Part shown: positions 24,126-33,644 of the stretch, piece by piece
Layout of the letters: each line of letters starts with the position of its first letter
How positions within the stretch are numbered: position 1 is the first letter of the stretch
NCBI RefSeq assembly: GCF_031454155.1
Contig: NZ_JAVDQG010000003.1
Span: 372,001 to 436,000, forward strand
Source of the DNA: Desmospora profundinema
GTDB lineage: Bacteria > Bacillota > Bacilli > Thermoactinomycetales > DSM-45169
Length of the DNA: 64,000 nucleotides
Direction: 5' to 3'
Position numbers and translations under genes: made by a program
The notes under the pieces: model-generated
What the model saw: the letters and a program-made list of their open reading frames with translations, nothing else
Told to the model about the DNA's origin: nothing
The model's database searches: none

Positions 24126-25592
24126 GTGGCAAATGAGAAAGAGTATGTGAAGGAAATCACCCCGCAATCGGAAGATTTTTCGCGTTGGTACATTGATACG
24201 ATCCGTAAAGCGGATTTAATGGACTACACGCCAGTTCGGGGTTGTATCGCATTTAAGCCGGATGGTTATGAACTATGGGAGCGGATTCAGCAAGCCATGG
24301 ATCGACGGTTTAAGGAGACTGGACATCGGAATGCCTATTTTCCCATGTTGATCCCGGAGTCTTTTTTACAAAAAGAAAAGGAGCATGTGGAAGGATTTAA
24401 TCCGGAGCTGCCCTGGGTGACTGAAGCAGGGGGAGAAAAACTGGAAGAACGGCTGGCACTGCGCCCGACATCCGAGACGATCATCGGTCACCTGTACAGT
24501 CAATGGATCCAAAGCTATCGGGATTTGCCGGTCTTGCTCAATCAATGGGCCAATGTTTTCCGATGGGAGAAGCGAACCTTGCCTTTCCTGCGAACATCCG
24601 AATTTCTCTGGCAGGAAGGGCATACCGCTCATGCTACAGAAGGGGAAGCCCGTCAGGAGACAATGCAGATGTTAGAAATCTATCGCGAAGTTGTAGAACG
24701 GGAGCTTGCGATCCCGGTTTGGAAGGGTCAAAAGACACCGAGCGAACGGTTTGCCGGCGCCGTGGACACGTTTTCAATCGAGGCGATGATGAAGGACGGT
24801 AAGGCTGTTCAGGCCGGTACCTCACACTACCTGGGGGAGAACTTCGCGAAAGGGTTTGACATCCAGTTTCTTGACAGAGACAATCAGCGAAAATATGTGC
24901 ATACCACATCGTGGGGGACTTCCACTCGCCTGATCGGTTCCATGATCATGGTTCATGGTGATGATCGCGGTTTGGCATTGCCGCCCCGCATGTCCCCAGT
25001 TCAGATGGTAATGATTCCGGTGGGACCGGCCAAGATGAGAGAAAAGGTGATGGAACGCTTTGATCCGCTTTATGACGCGTTTCAAACGGCTGGGATCCGG
25101 GTGAAGGCTGACTTGCGGGAAGAGACTCCTGGCTGGAAGTATAACGAATGGGAGATGCGCGGTGTTCCCGTCCGCTTGGAAATCGGTCCCCGAGACGTAG
25201 ACAACAACCAAGTGATTTTGGTTCGTCGGGATACCGGAAAGAAAGTGGCAGTCTCTTTCGATGGAGTGGTTCAGACCGTACGGGATCTATTGGAAGAAAT
25301 TCAACAAAACATGTTTGAAGCGGCCCTGCGCTTCCGAAACGATCACTCTCATCTACACATCGACACCCTGGAAGATTTAAAGGCGCACCTCGCTGATGTG
25401 GAGAAAGATAAGGGGGTTGCGGGGTGGGTGTTGGCGGGCTGGTGCGGTGACGGCTCCTGTGAGTTGAAAATAAAGGAAGAGACCAAGTTCACCTCCCGCA
25501 ATATACCGTTTGATCCGCCGGTCTACAAGCAGACGTGCATGACGTGCGGCCAAAAAGCTCAACATACGGTCTGGTTTGCCAGAGCCTATTAG
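24126..25592 (+). CDS. proS: prolyl-tRNA synthetase (short, archaeal/eukaryotic-like type)
   Basis: Class II aminoacyl-tRNA synthetase of 488 residues that charges tRNA-Pro. Motif 2 is visible as NQWANVFRWEKRTLPFLRTSEFLWQE-like residues (FRWEKR core), and motif 3 as GDDRGLALPPRMSP. The short length, with no editing insertion between motifs 2 and 3 and with a C-terminal zinc-like extension (CGDGSCELK, CMTCG), is the archaeal/eukaryotic ProRS type found in some Firmicutes. It starts with GTG after AGGAGGG and lies behind a T-box leader. The leader and gene form a self-contained unit. Confidence 0.93.
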   Translation: MANEKEYVKEITPQSEDFSRWYIDTIRKADLMDYTPVRGCIAFKPDGYELWERIQQAMDRRFKETGHRNAYFPMLIPESFLQKEKEHVEGFNPELPWVTEAGGEKLEERLALRPTSETIIGHLYSQWIQSYRDLPVLLNQWANVFRWEKRTLPFLRTSEFLWQEGHTAHATEGEARQETMQMLEIYREVVERELAIPVWKGQKTPSERFAGAVDTFSIEAMMKDGKAVQAGTSHYLGENFAKGFDIQFLDRDNQRKYVHTTSWGTSTRLIGSMIMVHGDDRGLALPPRMSPVQMVMIPVGPAKMREKVMERFDPLYDAFQTAGIRVKADLREETPGWKYNEWEMRGVPVRLEIGPRDVDNNQVILVRRDTGKKVAVSFDGVVQTVRDLLEEIQQNMFEAALRFRNDHSHLHIDTLEDLKAHLADVEKDKGVAGWVLAGWCGDGSCELKIKEETKFTSRNIPFDPPVYKQTCMTCGQKAQHTVWFARAY

Positions 25593-25601
25593 ACCCGGTT
25601 G

Positions 25602-25649
25602 AAAAAGAATGAACCCGCTCTTTCGATGGAGTGACGGGTTCATTCTTGT
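25602..25649 (-). terminator. bidirectional terminator between proS and the MFS-MltG gene
   Basis: Stem AAGAATGAACCCG/CGGGTTCATTCTT. The minus strand has the better T-run (TTCTTTTTC), so it mainly ends the gene at 25663. Confidence 0.75.
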
Positions 25650-25662
25650 CATTACCGGCGAC

Positions 25663-27852
25663 TTAGTCATTTCCCTTCTCTTGGCCTGCTGTATGATTTT
25701 TGGGATATAAAGCGGCATTGAGGGATTCGGTTCCCGGATTATTGAGGGGTCCGGGAGGAAGGCCCTCTGTTTGAGAGTAATTTAAATTTGAATAAGGAGA
25801 GGGGAGAGGGGGGAGCTCAATGATTCCTCCCCGATTGAGCCGGTCGTAAATTTCCCGTGCTTGGGATGGCTTTGGGTTCTGATCGGATGCTTGTAACTCG
25901 AGGATGGACGCGACTGTAACCCATTGATCCATCGAGAGGTTTCCTTGACGCAGCCGGGTCCTGACTTCCTGTGTCATCAGTGCCTCAAACCGCTCCAGTA
26001 TCACCTGGATGATTTCTTCCGCCTCCACGCCTCGGTTGAATTCGTAAGATCCCGGAACCATATACCCTTCAAGCCGATACGGACGCGGATTCGTAGGGAT
26101 ATCTCGCAAAAAGGAAAAATGATAGTCCGTTTGGTTTGCCGCTTCATAGACCTCCTGTTTGGAGATGCCGTGGTCTTCCAATAATTCCGCGATTTTCTCA
26201 ACAGTGGCTCCATCCGGAATATCCACTTGAAAGGTGCCCCGGGACAGGACGGCCATCACTTCTTGGAGATCCATATCCGGCTCAATCCGGTAGGTTCCGG
26301 GTTGGATGCTGAAAGAGTGGAAAAGAGAATATCCTTCGGCATACAGAGGGAAGAACCGATGGTTTTGAATGATTTTTTGAATTTCCAATTCACGGCCAAC
26401 ATCTCCGACAGTGGCATGTTCCGGAATGGTTACTTCAACCGTCTGAGAACGGGGAGGTCCTTCGATTCCCTGTTCAAACAGAGAATAGGGCAGCAAGAGA
26501 CATAGAAAAGTGAGGGAGAGAAGAGGGACGCTCTTCATAATGGTCTTGATCGGAGTAATCAACCGCAAGTCGATGAGCACCCTGCGGACGATGTCCAGGA
26601 TCGTCACTCCCTGTTTTTTGCTGAATGCCCGATACCCCATCGCATGGAAGAGGATGAGGTGCATGGTAAGAAAGGCCATCATCCACCAAAGGGTCTCTCC
26701 TCCAAAATAGTGAAGCAACAAGCCTCCCAATATCGGCCCCAAAAAAAGTCCCAACTGCCCCAGATTATTAGCCCCATAGTAGGTGCCACGCATGCCGTCT
26801 TTGGCGATGCGATCGATGAAGAGACTGGATATGGGGAAGATGAGAATCTCTCCAAACGTGATCAACACCACCCCGGTGATAAATGCGGCATCCTGATTTC
26901 CGAGTGCGAATGAGAGAAGTCCTCCAGCAGACAAAAGGGTACCGATGATCAAGCTGGTCAGTATATGTTTATTCTCCACCCATCGGGTGATAAAGGCTTG
27001 CAGGAGGATGACCATTGCTGCGTTGATGGACAAAAGGATGGGGAAAAGATGATCCATGGTACCCGATTGTGTAGCCAAGTATAACGGCAAGGAGGATTCA
27101 ATTTGGGAATATACCATAAAAAACAAAACGCCCGCCAAAACAAAATAGCGCAGTGCCTGGTCCTGTCGGATGGTTCTCCAACATTCACGGAAGCGGGTAT
27201 GGTTCGGATCCGACTCTTGGGCTTTTCGAAGATCGTGATGGTGGAGAAATAAAAAGATGCATAACAAAAGAAAATAGACGGCATAGATCATTCCCGTGTA
27301 TAAAAAGATGGCTAATCCGAGCGTGCCAAAAAGGAGAGATCCCAACATAGGACCGGTGACCATCCCGATATTAATGGCAATGTACCGATAACTAAATATC
27401 TTTAAACGTTGTTTAGGGGTGGAGACATCCGCCATCAATGCTTGGGAAGAGGGTTCAAAAAAAGCCCGGCAAAGCCCGTTTAGACTGTTTAAAATCAGGA
27501 AGCTCCAAAAAGAATCGGCAAATAGAAAGCCGAAAAAAACCCCTGTCCAGACGAAAAAAGAGAACAACATAATTCGTTGACGACCCCAACGGTCGGACAG
27601 ATACCCACCGATAAAGCCGCCCATTGAACCAGTCAAGCCGCTCATTCCGAGCGTGATTCCCACTAATAGAGGGTCGAGGTTCAGAAATTTGGAAAGATAA
27701 ATGGCTAAAAAAGGGAGACTCATGAACGAAGCGGTGCGGGTGATGGCAGTGCCCATAATTAAAAACCATACGATGGGGTGGTACCCCCCGTATTTCACCC
27801 ACCGGTATTTTTCTTTTCGAGTGAGCGCGTTGGGGTTCCGGTCAAATGACAT
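25663..27852 (-). CDS. fusion of MFS transporter and MltG-like (YceG) domain
   Basis: One uninterrupted frame of 729 residues. Residues 25 to about 410 are a twelve-helix MFS transporter with GGYLSDRWGRQRIMLFSFF as the 2-3 loop. A linker and one more helix (441-459) lead to a C-terminal region of about 260 residues that matches endolytic transglycosylase MltG: repeat-like VEVTIPEHATVGDVGREL and FQVDIPDGATVEKIAELL, then EGYMVPGSYEF (595-605), TVASILELQ with Glu652 aligned to the catalytic Glu of ASIVEKE, and GLPPGPLNNPGTESLNAALYP. The second half of the normal catalytic motif (KE) is changed to LQ and the following segment is short, so activity is uncertain. The C-part should be outside the membrane. 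Confidence 0.78.
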   Translation of the reverse strand: MSFDRNPNALTRKEKYRWVKYGGYHPIVWFLIMGTAITRTASFMSLPFLAIYLSKFLNLDPLLVGITLGMSGLTGSMGGFIGGYLSDRWGRQRIMLFSFFVWTGVFFGFLFADSFWSFLILNSLNGLCRAFFEPSSQALMADVSTPKQRLKIFSYRYIAINIGMVTGPMLGSLLFGTLGLAIFLYTGMIYAVYFLLLCIFLFLHHHDLRKAQESDPNHTRFRECWRTIRQDQALRYFVLAGVLFFMVYSQIESSLPLYLATQSGTMDHLFPILLSINAAMVILLQAFITRWVENKHILTSLIIGTLLSAGGLLSFALGNQDAAFITGVVLITFGEILIFPISSLFIDRIAKDGMRGTYYGANNLGQLGLFLGPILGGLLLHYFGGETLWWMMAFLTMHLILFHAMGYRAFSKKQGVTILDIVRRVLIDLRLITPIKTIMKSVPLLSLTFLCLLLPYSLFEQGIEGPPRSQTVEVTIPEHATVGDVGRELEIQKIIQNHRFFPLYAEGYSLFHSFSIQPGTYRIEPDMDLQEVMAVLSRGTFQVDIPDGATVEKIAELLEDHGISKQEVYEAANQTDYHFSFLRDIPTNPRPYRLEGYMVPGSYEFNRGVEAEEIIQVILERFEALMTQEVRTRLRQGNLSMDQWVTVASILELQASDQNPKPSQAREIYDRLNRGGIIELPPLPSPYSNLNYSQTEGLPPGPLNNPGTESLNAALYPKNHTAGQEKGND

Positions 27853-28443
27853 GGGATGTTGCGGCTCCTTAGAGGTCTCTCACTATCGTACCAGAGCGGG
27901 TGAAATTGTTGCAATTGATTTAAAAAAAAATAGTATTTCATAAGAATACGTTTGTTGCAGGGGATGTTCCAACGAGTATGATTATGCGGTAACTTCCTTT
28001 TATAGATGGGGTGTTACGGTTAAAGGGAACCGAAGAGCGCTTTCTCCGGAAAATAATATCCGTTTTATCCGTGTTTAATTCAATGATGCATTTTAAAAAA
28101 ATAGACATTTATACTTATGAGGTGGGGAAGGGATTTTTTCTATAATCTGCTGTGAATGAGAAGAAAGGCGGATTTTATGAATCAATCACTTTCGTCGAAA
28201 GGGGTTGTTTCATGTGTGTCGCTTTAAGGTTTACCGTTGTGGTTCCTGTTCCGGCAAAAGCGGTATCGGATGGCACTGGACAGAGGGATCTACGAAAGGG
28301 AAGCGGTTTTCCCACACTGTTCAACAGTAAGAAGAACGAGAGCCTCTTAGAGAATTCTGAGAAGCTACGATTATGTCCGATTGGAGAGGGGATCCCGTTG
28401 TCAGATGGTTGAGGAAGAGGAAGGATGCGGCCAAAAGCGTTTC
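27853..28443. other. 590-bp interval with no convincing gene
   Basis: AT-rich. A TATAAT-like box lies near 28140 (TCTATAATC), and an ATG at 28176 with AAAGGCGG upstream opens a 16-codon frame. A frame opening at 28152 continues for 86 codons to 28412 but has poor coding character and no match that I recognise. It could hold a remnant gene or a small RNA. Confidence 0.4.
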
Positions 28444-28480
28444 TAAAAAAACCGGGTGGTTGTAAATCCTCACCCGGTTT
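28444..28480 (-). terminator. terminator of the CAP-metalloprotease gene
   Basis: On the minus strand AAACCGGGTG pairs with CACCCGGTTT, followed by a run of seven T. Confidence 0.85.
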
Positions 28481-28509
28481 CATTTGTTAATATTGGGTTC
28501 TCATGACGG

Positions 28510-30132
28510 TTATTTGGCGATAAACAGATTGGTCCAGTAGACAGCGAAATGCCCGCCCGTCACATGTCCAATTCCCATATGTGTGTAGTGAGGGCTTAAG
28601 ATATTACAACGGTGATTGGGACTGTACATCCAGGCATCGACGACATCTTCTGGTGTGGCATAGAAAGAAGCGAGGTTTTCGCCCCCGTAACGGAATGAAA
28701 TATTGAAGCTCTTCAACATATCCGAAGGGGAGCCATAAGTGGGAGAGTGGTGAGAGAAATAATCCTTTTCTTTCATATCTTCCGATTTGATGCGGGCTAC
28801 TTTTGATAGTTCCGGATCCACTTCCAGCGGCTTTAGATTATGTTTTTGACGCTCCTGATTGATCAGCTCTACCACTTTCTTTTCATAGTCGGAAAGACCT
28901 TCTAAATTCCTGCCGTCATCAGGGGTATTTTCATCATTGTCACCATTGGTGTTCTCGTCATGATGGTCTTCATTGGTATCCTCAGGGTTTTCCTCATGGG
29001 TATTTTCGTCCGGGGTGTCTTCATTTTCGTGTGTATTTTCATCCTCATCCGTATGTTCATCTTCACCGGAATTTTCTTCATCATTTTCCGGCGTGTCCGG
29101 CTGTTCGTTTACAGTACGGCCGTAACCCTGTTTACTCTGTGCGATCTGTTGATGATGCTCCGGATCCCAACTATCGGTCTGATACATGGAGTCATAATTC
29201 ATGACGCACTTCTTGCCGCTTCCTTGTGCATCATGGTGCAACCCGAGATTATGCGAGAGTTCATGCTGGACCGCATAGGGCGTCAATGTGCTGCCTTGAT
29301 CCAAGTTTACGCTGACAGCACTGCCCGTTGGGGGGGATGGGTATACATACGCCATTCCGCCGGCGGTAAAGTTCCGATCTTTCGTAAAACCGACGACGAA
29401 ATCATAGATTCCCTTATTCCAATCTCGGTCCAAGTCTTCGAGAAGTTGATGATTTCCCGCACCGTCAGATTTCCATTCAGCATAAGCTTGTATTTGAAAA
29501 TCGATTTGATGATCGCGCATAAAAGGCTTATTGGTCGTTTCCATGATCGCTGCCGTTAACTGCATCCAATCGGGGTTGGCGGCTCTATATTCTTCATCGG
29601 CGGCTATCAGTACCGTCATCACCCGTTTTGCACCGGGTGCACTTTGGGATTCTGGAGCGTTCCCCGCTTCAGGAGCGGTTTGGGCCTGGGGAGCTTGTTG
29701 CGCTTGAGGAGCCTGTTCTGCTCCCGATGATTCGCTTTTTCCTTCAATGAAGTCTTGTGAAATTGTCTGCTCCCCGATTTTTTTTCCTTTTTCATCATAG
29801 ACGTCGGCTGTTGTTTCACGGTCTACCTTTACAGGTTCTTTCTTTTTTTGCTCCGCTTGGGACGGCTTTCCCAAGGGAGTAGGGTCACTGATCTCAACAC
29901 GGTTCCCTTGGTTGTCCACCATGTGGTATTGTTGTTCTTCCGTCGAGCTGGTTTCAGGAGTGAGGTGCGGGTCCGGTTCAGTGGGGGAATCGTCAGCCGG
30001 AATAGCCGTTTGATCTTCCGAATCTTTGGCCTTTTCTGCCGATTGTTCGGCTGATGAGTGGAAATAAACGAAGGAAGATGCGATTAAAGCAATCGGCAAG
30101 AGAGTCATTAACAGGATTTTTACTTTTTTCAA
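28510..30132 (-). CDS. secreted metalloprotease fused to a CAP (SCP-like) domain
   Basis: Exported protein of 540 residues. The start is taken as TTG at 30132, eight bases after AAGGAGG, giving a short basic end and a membrane helix (MKKVKILLMTLLPIALIAS). Order: signal/anchor 1-25; charged pro-region with VYDEKGKKIGEQT; a Pro-Gln-Ala repeat stretch near 140-168; metalloprotease domain with HELSHNLGLHH at 290-300 and CVMNYDS; an acidic linker at 345-407 made of repeated Asp/Glu/Asn/Thr/His; and a CAP domain from about 413 to the end with VELINQERQKHNLKPL, HSPTYGSPSDML, YGGENLAS and SPNHRCNILSPHYTHMGIG. It is a paralogue of the protease at 18.4 kb with an added cell-wall-type CAP module. Confidence 0.83.
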   Translation of the reverse strand: MKKVKILLMTLLPIALIASSFVYFHSSAEQSAEKAKDSEDQTAIPADDSPTEPDPHLTPETSSTEEQQYHMVDNQGNRVEISDPTPLGKPSQAEQKKKEPVKVDRETTADVYDEKGKKIGEQTISQDFIEGKSESSGAEQAPQAQQAPQAQTAPEAGNAPESQSAPGAKRVMTVLIAADEEYRAANPDWMQLTAAIMETTNKPFMRDHQIDFQIQAYAEWKSDGAGNHQLLEDLDRDWNKGIYDFVVGFTKDRNFTAGGMAYVYPSPPTGSAVSVNLDQGSTLTPYAVQHELSHNLGLHHDAQGSGKKCVMNYDSMYQTDSWDPEHHQQIAQSKQGYGRTVNEQPDTPENDEENSGEDEHTDEDENTHENEDTPDENTHEENPEDTNEDHHDENTNGDNDENTPDDGRNLEGLSDYEKKVVELINQERQKHNLKPLEVDPELSKVARIKSEDMKEKDYFSHHSPTYGSPSDMLKSFNISFRYGGENLASFYATPEDVVDAWMYSPNHRCNILSPHYTHMGIGHVTGGHFAVYWTNLFIAK

Positions 30133-30264
30133 GAACTGTTCCTCCTTATAACAAATAAAATAATTTTTCCGCAGCAAGAATAACGAATGGGATAAAACGT
30201 TTGTTTCAATGATTTCATCAATTCCTACCCTTTTATTCCCGAAGCTTACGGGATCGGGGTTAAT

Positions 30265-30303
30265 AAAACAGGCCGATGTTTGTTCACATCGGCCTGTTTT
30301 TGT
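30265..30303. terminator. bidirectional terminator of the subtilase gene
   Basis: Stem AAACAGGCCGATGT/ACATCGGCCTGTTT with a six-base loop. T-runs occur on both strands. Confidence 0.85.
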
Positions 30304-30338
30304 TTAAAACTTCACGTTGTCTGACCTGCCACCAACCC

Positions 30339-32987
30339 TCAGGGAATGGTTACGGTCACTTTTTTTGTGGAGATGTTACCTGCCGCATCGATGGCACGGA
30401 TGGTGACTTGATTCTTCCCTTTTTTCAGCTCGTCCTTTTTAAAGAGCTTACGGAATTTCCAAGTATCGTCCTTTTCGTGTTCAAAGCGGATTCGTTTCCA
30501 GCCCGTTTCTCCCTCGATCCGCCAATGCATACGTTCCAGGTTTGCCTCTTTCACCTTGCCGCTCAAACGGGGTTGTCCGGCGGGCTTGTCCACCTGGATT
30601 TTAGGAGGGGTGCTGTCCACGATGACAAAGCTGATATCTTCTCCCTTTCTCCCAAGGAACTTGGCGGTGGCTTGGATAGAGTACTCTCCATCCTTCACGG
30701 TGTTCCCGCGGATATCTTTACCGTCCCATACCCAGTCCACTGCTCCTTCCTCAGGCTGTTTCGCACGGTAGATGGTATGTGTCGCTTTCTTTTCGATGTC
30801 CCGGTGCAGCGTAATCGTTAATTCGTCCGGCGAGACAGGCAAGTAGTAGGACAAGACGATGGTATCCAAGCGGCCATCTCCGTTGGGAGAGATATAAAAT
30901 TCGGAGGTACTCAGATTATTGATCAAAGGGTATCCCTTGGGGTCGATCAATACCTGGAAAGGAACCTTGATCTCATCGGAACCATCCTTTAAATAGAGTG
31001 TACCGGTATATTCCCCACGCGAAAGTCGGGTATCGATGTTTAAGGTGACCGGAATTGAGGCAGTCTCGTGGGGTTGTATTGTGACAGCAGTCGGTACATC
31101 AACCGTAAATCCTTTGTTTCTTTTGTCCAGGGTCAATCGCGTGCGATAGGTTTTTTTCCGGCTGTCCAGATTTTTTACCTGTAAGCTTTTTTCCGACTGC
31201 TGTACACCGGTGTCCGGCTTTAGCAGGCCGAATGACAGGCTGCTGGGCAAAGCCAGATTTTTGGTGTGCAAGGCTTTCATCAGGTCGATTCGACCAGCCC
31301 CTTGGAGCGCTTTCGGGTAAGGTTTTTGTTCCGTGTCGATCAATGTGACCGCCGTATTGGAGAGGGCCGCTTTCACCTCTTGCGGGGTCCACTCGGGGTT
31401 TTTTTGTAACACGAGTGCAGCGGCTCCCGCCACATGGGGAGCGGCCATGCTGGTACCGCTCATGGAATCGTAACCACTTTTATGAGCTTTTTTGGGAACG
31501 GTGCTGACAATGTTGTGACCCGGTGCGACGATATCCGGTTTGATTTCCCAGTTGCCTGCAGCCGGTCCGCGGGAGCTGAAGTCGGTCATTTTCTCTCGTT
31601 TGACGGAACGAAAACGCACGTGGGTCTTTCCTGTCTCCATTTGCTTTTTTAGATGGAGCCCGTGTTTGTTTGAAAGGGTTCCAATCGGAGCAAACATGCT
31701 GTTATCTAACTTTCCCTCATGGTCCATACCCGGCATGAGGATGTCGGCGAACCAGTCCCCGCCTTTGTCGTTATAGACCATCACCGCGGCGGCTCCCGCT
31801 TTTTTCGCTCTTTTTGCCAATCTGTTGACATCGTTTCCGGTTCGCTTAACCAGTGCTACTTTACCTTTGGCATTTTTCAGCTCACCGGTTTTTCCCGTCC
31901 CCGCGTCAACGATGGGATAAGTCCCTTTCAGCGGGATCTCCGGTGAAAAAGAGATTTCGTTTAGTTCCACCTTTTTGCTGTCGCCGACGGCTTGCACGAC
32001 CGGTACCGGGTCTTTTTTGGTGGAGGCACCGACGGAAATGACATGGGACGAAGCGGCGGGAGAGCCGGCCGTCCAGCGGCGGGGGCCAGCGTTTCCGTTG
32101 GCCACCACCGCGACCACGCCATTTTTCACCGCCCGCTCCAACGCCCAGGAAAGAGGTTCATCGGGAACGTTCACATCCATACCCAAAGAGAGGTTCATCA
32201 CGTCGGCCCCGTCTTTGACGGCTTGATCCACTGCGGCGAGGATATCTGCGGTATCGCCCATTCCGTTGTCATCCAAAACCCGATAGGCGAGGATGGAGGC
32301 TTCGGGTGCTACTCCTTTGATCTTGCCATTGGCGGCGATGGTCCCCGCCACATGGGTGCCGTGGCCGTCTCCGTCTTGGGGAGTCTCATCTTTATCCACA
32401 AAATCATAGCCGCCGATCACATTTTTTTTGAGGTCCGGGTGGGTGGCATCCACTCCGGTATCGATGACAGCCACTTTCATTCCCTTACCGGTTACGGATT
32501 GTCCGCGGGAATCCTTCTCTTTCCATGCATCGGGGGCACCGATGAGCGGGGCGCTTCCCTTCATAGTGGTCTGATAGGTACGGACGGGATAGATGTGTTT
32601 TACATCCGGCAAATCGGCCAGCTTTTTTAAATCGGCTCCGTCAACAGTTACTTCCATTCCGGAAAAAACGGTGTCGTAAGCTTCCCCGACTTGTATATCA
32701 GGGGAAATTTTTTTTATTTCATCAGCGAGTTCTTTCTGCTTTTTTTCAATGCCATCCCGGTGCTCGTTTTTAACGGTGACTGATTTGTCATCGAAGACGG
32801 CGACTGGAGCTGTCTTCATCTCCACGATTACCGATACATGCTTTCCCTTTGTGGCCGAAATTTCAGGTGAAATCTTTTTCTCTTGTATTTCACCGGGGGG
32901 CTTGGCGTGAGCTTCAAGCGGGATCATTACCCCTAAGCTGGAAAAGACAAGTGCCAGACCGGTGATTAGAGCGACAAACTTTCTCAT
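30339..32987 (-). CDS. secreted subtilisin-family (S8) serine protease with I9, PA and C-terminal accessory domains
   Basis: Large exported protease of 882 residues. The signal peptide ends near AHA (28), an I9 propeptide/inhibitor follows (about 45-135, ending VKHIYPVRTYQTT), then the catalytic domain with triad Asp176 (VAVIDTGVDATHPDL), His212 (GDGHGTHVAGT) and Ser513 (GTSMAAPHVAG). A PA domain is inserted around 340-450 (KGKVALVKRTG, AAAVMVYND), as in Vpr/C5a-peptidase-like subtilases. The C-terminal part has beta-sandwich segments, including one like FlgD/Ig folds (WVWDGKDIRGNTVKDGEYS, DSTPPKI). It is monocistronic, with GGAGG upstream and a terminator downstream, and probably scavenges protein outside the cell. 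Confidence 0.9.
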   Translation of the reverse strand: MRKFVALITGLALVFSSLGVMIPLEAHAKPPGEIQEKKISPEISATKGKHVSVIVEMKTAPVAVFDDKSVTVKNEHRDGIEKKQKELADEIKKISPDIQVGEAYDTVFSGMEVTVDGADLKKLADLPDVKHIYPVRTYQTTMKGSAPLIGAPDAWKEKDSRGQSVTGKGMKVAVIDTGVDATHPDLKKNVIGGYDFVDKDETPQDGDGHGTHVAGTIAANGKIKGVAPEASILAYRVLDDNGMGDTADILAAVDQAVKDGADVMNLSLGMDVNVPDEPLSWALERAVKNGVVAVVANGNAGPRRWTAGSPAASSHVISVGASTKKDPVPVVQAVGDSKKVELNEISFSPEIPLKGTYPIVDAGTGKTGELKNAKGKVALVKRTGNDVNRLAKRAKKAGAAAVMVYNDKGGDWFADILMPGMDHEGKLDNSMFAPIGTLSNKHGLHLKKQMETGKTHVRFRSVKREKMTDFSSRGPAAGNWEIKPDIVAPGHNIVSTVPKKAHKSGYDSMSGTSMAAPHVAGAAALVLQKNPEWTPQEVKAALSNTAVTLIDTEQKPYPKALQGAGRIDLMKALHTKNLALPSSLSFGLLKPDTGVQQSEKSLQVKNLDSRKKTYRTRLTLDKRNKGFTVDVPTAVTIQPHETASIPVTLNIDTRLSRGEYTGTLYLKDGSDEIKVPFQVLIDPKGYPLINNLSTSEFYISPNGDGRLDTIVLSYYLPVSPDELTITLHRDIEKKATHTIYRAKQPEEGAVDWVWDGKDIRGNTVKDGEYSIQATAKFLGRKGEDISFVIVDSTPPKIQVDKPAGQPRLSGKVKEANLERMHWRIEGETGWKRIRFEHEKDDTWKFRKLFKKDELKKGKNQVTIRAIDAAGNISTKKVTVTIP

Positions 32988-32999
32988 TTCACCACAACC

Positions 33000-33500
33000 T
33001 CCACCTACTCATTTTGGTATGCATTTGAATCGAATGAATGGTGTAACCGTTCCATTTGATGCGAACATTCCCTGCGGTCGAGTCCTTATGGGGTGATGAC
33101 TCCATTGCGGGGGAAAGGATCAGCCGTGTTTGGATTGTGACTGTACCAAATTTTCAGTCTGATATTCAGGAAATCAACTCCTTCCTAGTAAACAACTAAT
33201 AAAATATAACAATCTCCGCTCTTTTTCCATATATTTTTCTTGCAAAAACCTTACCTTTTTGTGAGTTTAGTGTCACCTTTATTGGATGACGTTACGGCTG
33301 GTCAGCATAAAACCTGACTTTCTTTGCTGAGTTGGAATCGGAGTTCTTATAAAATAAACTAAACGAACGAAAGTTATAATTCATTGGTATTATTTATAGA
33401 CGATTGGATGGTGGAACGGGCAAGAGTGATCCGTACGTTAAAAAAGAGCAGAATCATTCCTGCTCTTTTTTAACGAATGGTGAAGAATAGAGGAGAAGGG
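33000..33500. other. 500-bp AT-rich interval upstream of the subtilase gene
   Basis: Presumably carries the minus-strand promoter of the subtilase gene. It contains an isolated hairpin at 33438-33473 (TTAAAAAAGAGCAG/CTGCTCTTTTTTAA) that has T-runs on both strands but no gene before it on either strand. A small RNA ending at this hairpin is possible. Confidence 0.5.
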
Positions 33501-33644
33501 CATTGGTCCGAAACGGGATCGGTTACTCCATTTTGGTTCGACGGATGAAAGGGGGGACTATCGTGTATTACAATAAGAGCTCATCATCCCCTGATGCAAA
33601 CACAGGGGAGCCATTTGATTTTTCGCAGAAAAGAGTGAGCGATG

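Noticed and set aside
28152-28412. An 86-residue ORF between the MFS-MltG and CAP-protease genes
   Set aside because: Poor codon character, no good ribosome-binding site for the full frame and no recognisable family; kept only as a note on the interval.
18164-33385. The motif TAAACGAACG found at 18.17 kb and 33.36 kb as a shared promoter of secreted protease genes
   Set aside because: The two copies have opposite orientation relative to the genes and the match is only about ten bases in AT-rich sequence.
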